35,318 nt of DNA from Verrucomicrobiaceae bacterium (lineage in GTDB: Bacteria > Verrucomicrobiota > Verrucomicrobiia > Verrucomicrobiales > Akkermansiaceae), in NCBI GenBank assembly GCA_027487435.1, contig JAIYDP010000451.1, forward strand, positions 1 to 35,318. Reading direction: 5' to 3'. The notes beneath the pieces were generated by a model. That model was given only the letters and a program-made list of their open reading frames with translations. It ran no database searches and had not been told where the DNA came from. This document shows positions 33,088-35,318 of the stretch, piece by piece. The stretch's first letter is position 1. Every line of letters begins with the position of its first letter. Position numbers and translations under genes: made by a program.

Positions 33088-34867
33088 ATGAGTGAAGAGG
33101 AGCAAGCTGAACAACCTGCCGCACAAGCTGTTGCAGACACTGATGATACTGCTGAGATTGAGTCTGGAATGATGAGAGCGGCGCTTGCGGTGCAGGAAAC
33201 AGACGAGACGACCGATGACGGTGCGGCTGCTGCAATTGCTCCCGAAGACGACGCCGTCGACGCAAACGAAGTGACTGCGGCAGAAAATGGCCGACTTAAG
33301 CGCCATATGAATCTTGTTTTCATTGGGCACGTTGGTTTGATATTGTATGATGACTTTTCTGACAAAGAAAGATGCTGGAAAATCGACAACGTCAGGACAC
33401 ATTCTGTAAGTTCGAAATGTCCCACGTTGACTATCCAGATATCTTACTGGAAAGCTCGATGATCGAACGCTCAGCAAGTATGAGCGGGAGGCCAAGCAGC
33501 ACAATCGTGAAACGTGGAAATTCGCATGGGCTTTCGACACCACAGATCAAGAGCGTGCCAAAGGCAAAACAGAGGAGTGTGGCCGAGGCGTGTTCCAGAC
33601 TGAGAACAAATTCTACACAATCTTGGATGCGCCTGGTCACAGGAACTTCGTTCCACATATGATTGGCGGAGCTTCGCAAGCAGATGTCGCCATTTTGGTC
33701 GGCTTTGCCCTCTGACATGTGACTCCTCAGATTATCTCTGCTCGCCGAGGAGAATTCGAGACAGGGTTTGAAAAAGGTGGGCAGACAAGAGAGCATGCAC
33801 TTCTTGCCAAAACTGTTGGAGTTCGCACCCTCATTGTTGCGATTAACAAAATGGACGACAGCACAGTGGAGTGGCAGAAGGAGCGGTGCGATTCACTGCG
33901 TTTTGCGACTGATCGTGCAGCTATGATGAATGTGTCAGCAAGCTCTCTCCTTTCTTGAAGCAGAGCGGATTCAATCTCAAGACCGAAGTATTCTTCATTC
34001 CTATCTCTGGGCTGAGCGGAGTCAATCTCAAGGAGCGCATTCCCCCTGGCGTGTGCCCGTGGTGGGAGTACGTGGCTCTGTTTGGTGCACCTAACCTTCC
34101 AGCGGCCCGTCCCTACTTGAGTTTTTGGATTCTCTCTCTCCGCCTCAGCGGCTGATTGACGGACCCATCCGATTTCCCGTTCACGATAAGTACAAAGAAA
34201 TGGGTACGGTCGTGATGGGCAAGCTTGAGAGTGGTGTGATGAAGAGGGGACAATCTGTTGTCATGATGCCGAACAAGGTTTCCCCGATGCGAACGAAGCT
34301 TACGCGCAGGTGCCAATCAAAGTTACCAATATTTTCGTCGAAGGTCTGGAACTGGAAGAAGCGCAACCTGGCGACAACGTCCGGCTTCGGCTGCTTGGTA
34401 TTGAAGAGGAAGATGTCCGCCCTGGCTTTATCATTTCCTCTGTCGACAGTCCGGTATCTGCTGTCCGCGCATTTGATGCTCGAGTCAACGTCTTGGAATA
34501 CAAGAGCATTATTTGTGCAGGGTACACGTGTGTCATGCACATTCATGCGTGTGTGGAGGAGGTCCAACTCGTTGGGATAATTGCCAAACTGGACAAGAAG
34601 ACCGGTGAGGCCGTCCAGAAGAAGCCCAAGTTCATTCGCCCTGGCGAGGCTATGCTTGCTCGCTTCAAAACGTCACAACCAATCTGTGTCGAGCGGTACA
34701 AGGAATATCAACAGCTGGGCAGATTTATGTTAAGAGATGAAGGTGACTCTGTCAACATGCTTTGTCCTCACTTTCAAGGGCGCACTGTCGCCATTGGTGT
34801 CATCACCGAGCTCATATTCCCAAAGGTGGGCGGATCTGCTGCGGCATCGCAAGCTGCAGATTCTTAA
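33088..34867 (+). CDS. SUP35: Eukaryotic release factor 3 (eRF3 / SUP35-type GTPase)
   Basis: GTPase that works with eRF1 in translation termination. A short acidic N-terminus of about 70 residues (MSEEEQAEQPAAQA...) replaces the long prion-like or PABP-binding N domain of yeast and animals. GTPase motifs: G1 GHVDAGKS, G3 DAPGH, G4 NKMDD. eRF3-specific stretches are VISARRGEFETGFEKGGQTR-like, FNLKTEVFFIPISGLSGVNL, GPIRFPVHDKYKEMGTVVMG, EYKSIICAGYTCVMHIHACV and GRFMLRDEGRTVAIG. Introns include 33335-33371 (between GHV and DAGKS) and 34743-34778, which is 36 nt, stop-free and in frame, so it is recognisable only from the join RDEGRTVAIG. Ends KVGGSAAASQAADS. Confidence 0.97.
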
Positions 34868-34942
34868 ATGAAAGTAAACGCTGCCTGTGACGGACTTTTA
34901 ACGAACTATTGCAGAGAAATTTGAGATCATCCTTTCTGCAGA

Positions 34943-35318
34943 ATGTCTTCTGCGAAATTAGTTAGATTGCGCTCGGGGCGCGTCCACAGTATTGTACATT
35001 ACCCCTTCTATTCTTACGGTCTTCTTATCCTTTGCAGACTGCAATCACCCCTCTCCTTCAAGCGGCATACGACGGCAATGCTGTTCGATGTCAAGCGCTC
35101 ATTGAGCTTGGCGGTGACGTGAATGAGGAATGTGGTGTAAGCGTTTCCAATATAAATTCTCAATTTTTCCAGGGCCTGACTCCGCTATGGGTCGCTTCTG
35201 AGATGGGGCATAGTGCAACTGTTCGCGTTTTGCTGGACGCTGGATCTATGTCAAACCTACGCTGCAATGTTATTGCACTGATTCATTTTCTCATGACCAA
35301 GCACCAGCAGACGCCACT
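34943..35318 (+). CDS. Ankyrin-repeat protein (5' part, cut by window edge)
   Basis: ATG 34943 encodes MSSAKLVRLRSGR. A GT-AG intron of about 57 nt follows, then ankyrin repeats: TAITPLLQAAYDGNAVRCQA and LIELGGDVNEECG, a 36-nt intron, then GLTPLWVASEMGHSATVRVL and LDAGSMSNLRCN. The last intron ends CACCAG before QTP at the window edge, where a third repeat starts. The TPL.AA..G pattern and 33-residue spacing are typical. Ankyrin repeats are binding scaffolds; the rest of the protein, and so its function, lies outside the window. Confidence 0.8.

Overview
This is nuclear DNA of a unicellular eukaryote with a very compact, intron-dense genome. Evidence: nearly every gene is broken by tiny GT-AG introns, mostly 29-41 nt. 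The genes are eukaryotic housekeeping genes: MCM7, eRF3, importin, LSm6, V-ATPase, SCAR/WAVE, TRAP-alpha. TAA, TAG and TGA are all used as stops, so the code looks standard. I cannot place the organism in a phylum from the sequence alone. A SCAR/WAVE protein together with an ABCG24/28-type transporter points to a free-living protist or alga rather than an animal or fungus.

Layout. Bases 1-3052 hold no gene I can support, but do hold a strong 68-nt foldback. From 3053 to about 29300 there are 16 genes that almost perfectly alternate in strand: small ORF (+), TBC RabGAP (-), TRAP-alpha (+), 6-phosphogluconate dehydrogenase (-), GatA (-), NudC (+), V-ATPase C (-), LSm6 (+), unknown (-), TsaD/Qri7 (+), ABCG transporter (-), GID8 (+), two-EF-hand protein (-), importin-4 (+), SCAR/WAVE (-), TPR protein (+). 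Divergent neighbours share gaps as short as 27 bp and convergent ones are 42-106 bp apart. The last part, 29.4-35.3 kb, is tandem on the plus strand: SET protein, MCM7, eRF3, and an ankyrin protein cut by the window edge.

The genes do not form one pathway. They are scattered core functions: replication (MCM7), translation termination (eRF3), mitochondrial or plastid tRNA processes (GatA, TsaD), RNA decay and splicing (LSm6), ER translocation (TRAP-alpha), trafficking (TBC, V-ATPase), ubiquitination (GID8), nuclear import (importin-4) and actin nucleation (SCAR).

The most interesting signals are non-protein. (1) A textbook two-hairpin H/ACA snoRNA candidate sits in the last TRAP-alpha intron, which is 200 nt in a genome of about 35-nt introns. 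(2) At least five GC-AG introns are forced by protein homology. (3) A YTGTTA motif recurs 2-35 nt upstream of start codons, and forms a perfect 23-bp palindrome in one divergent promoter. (4) The gene-poor left end carries the long foldback hairpin.

All exon joins were made by eye from reading frame, splice signals and recalled family sequences; no alignment was run.
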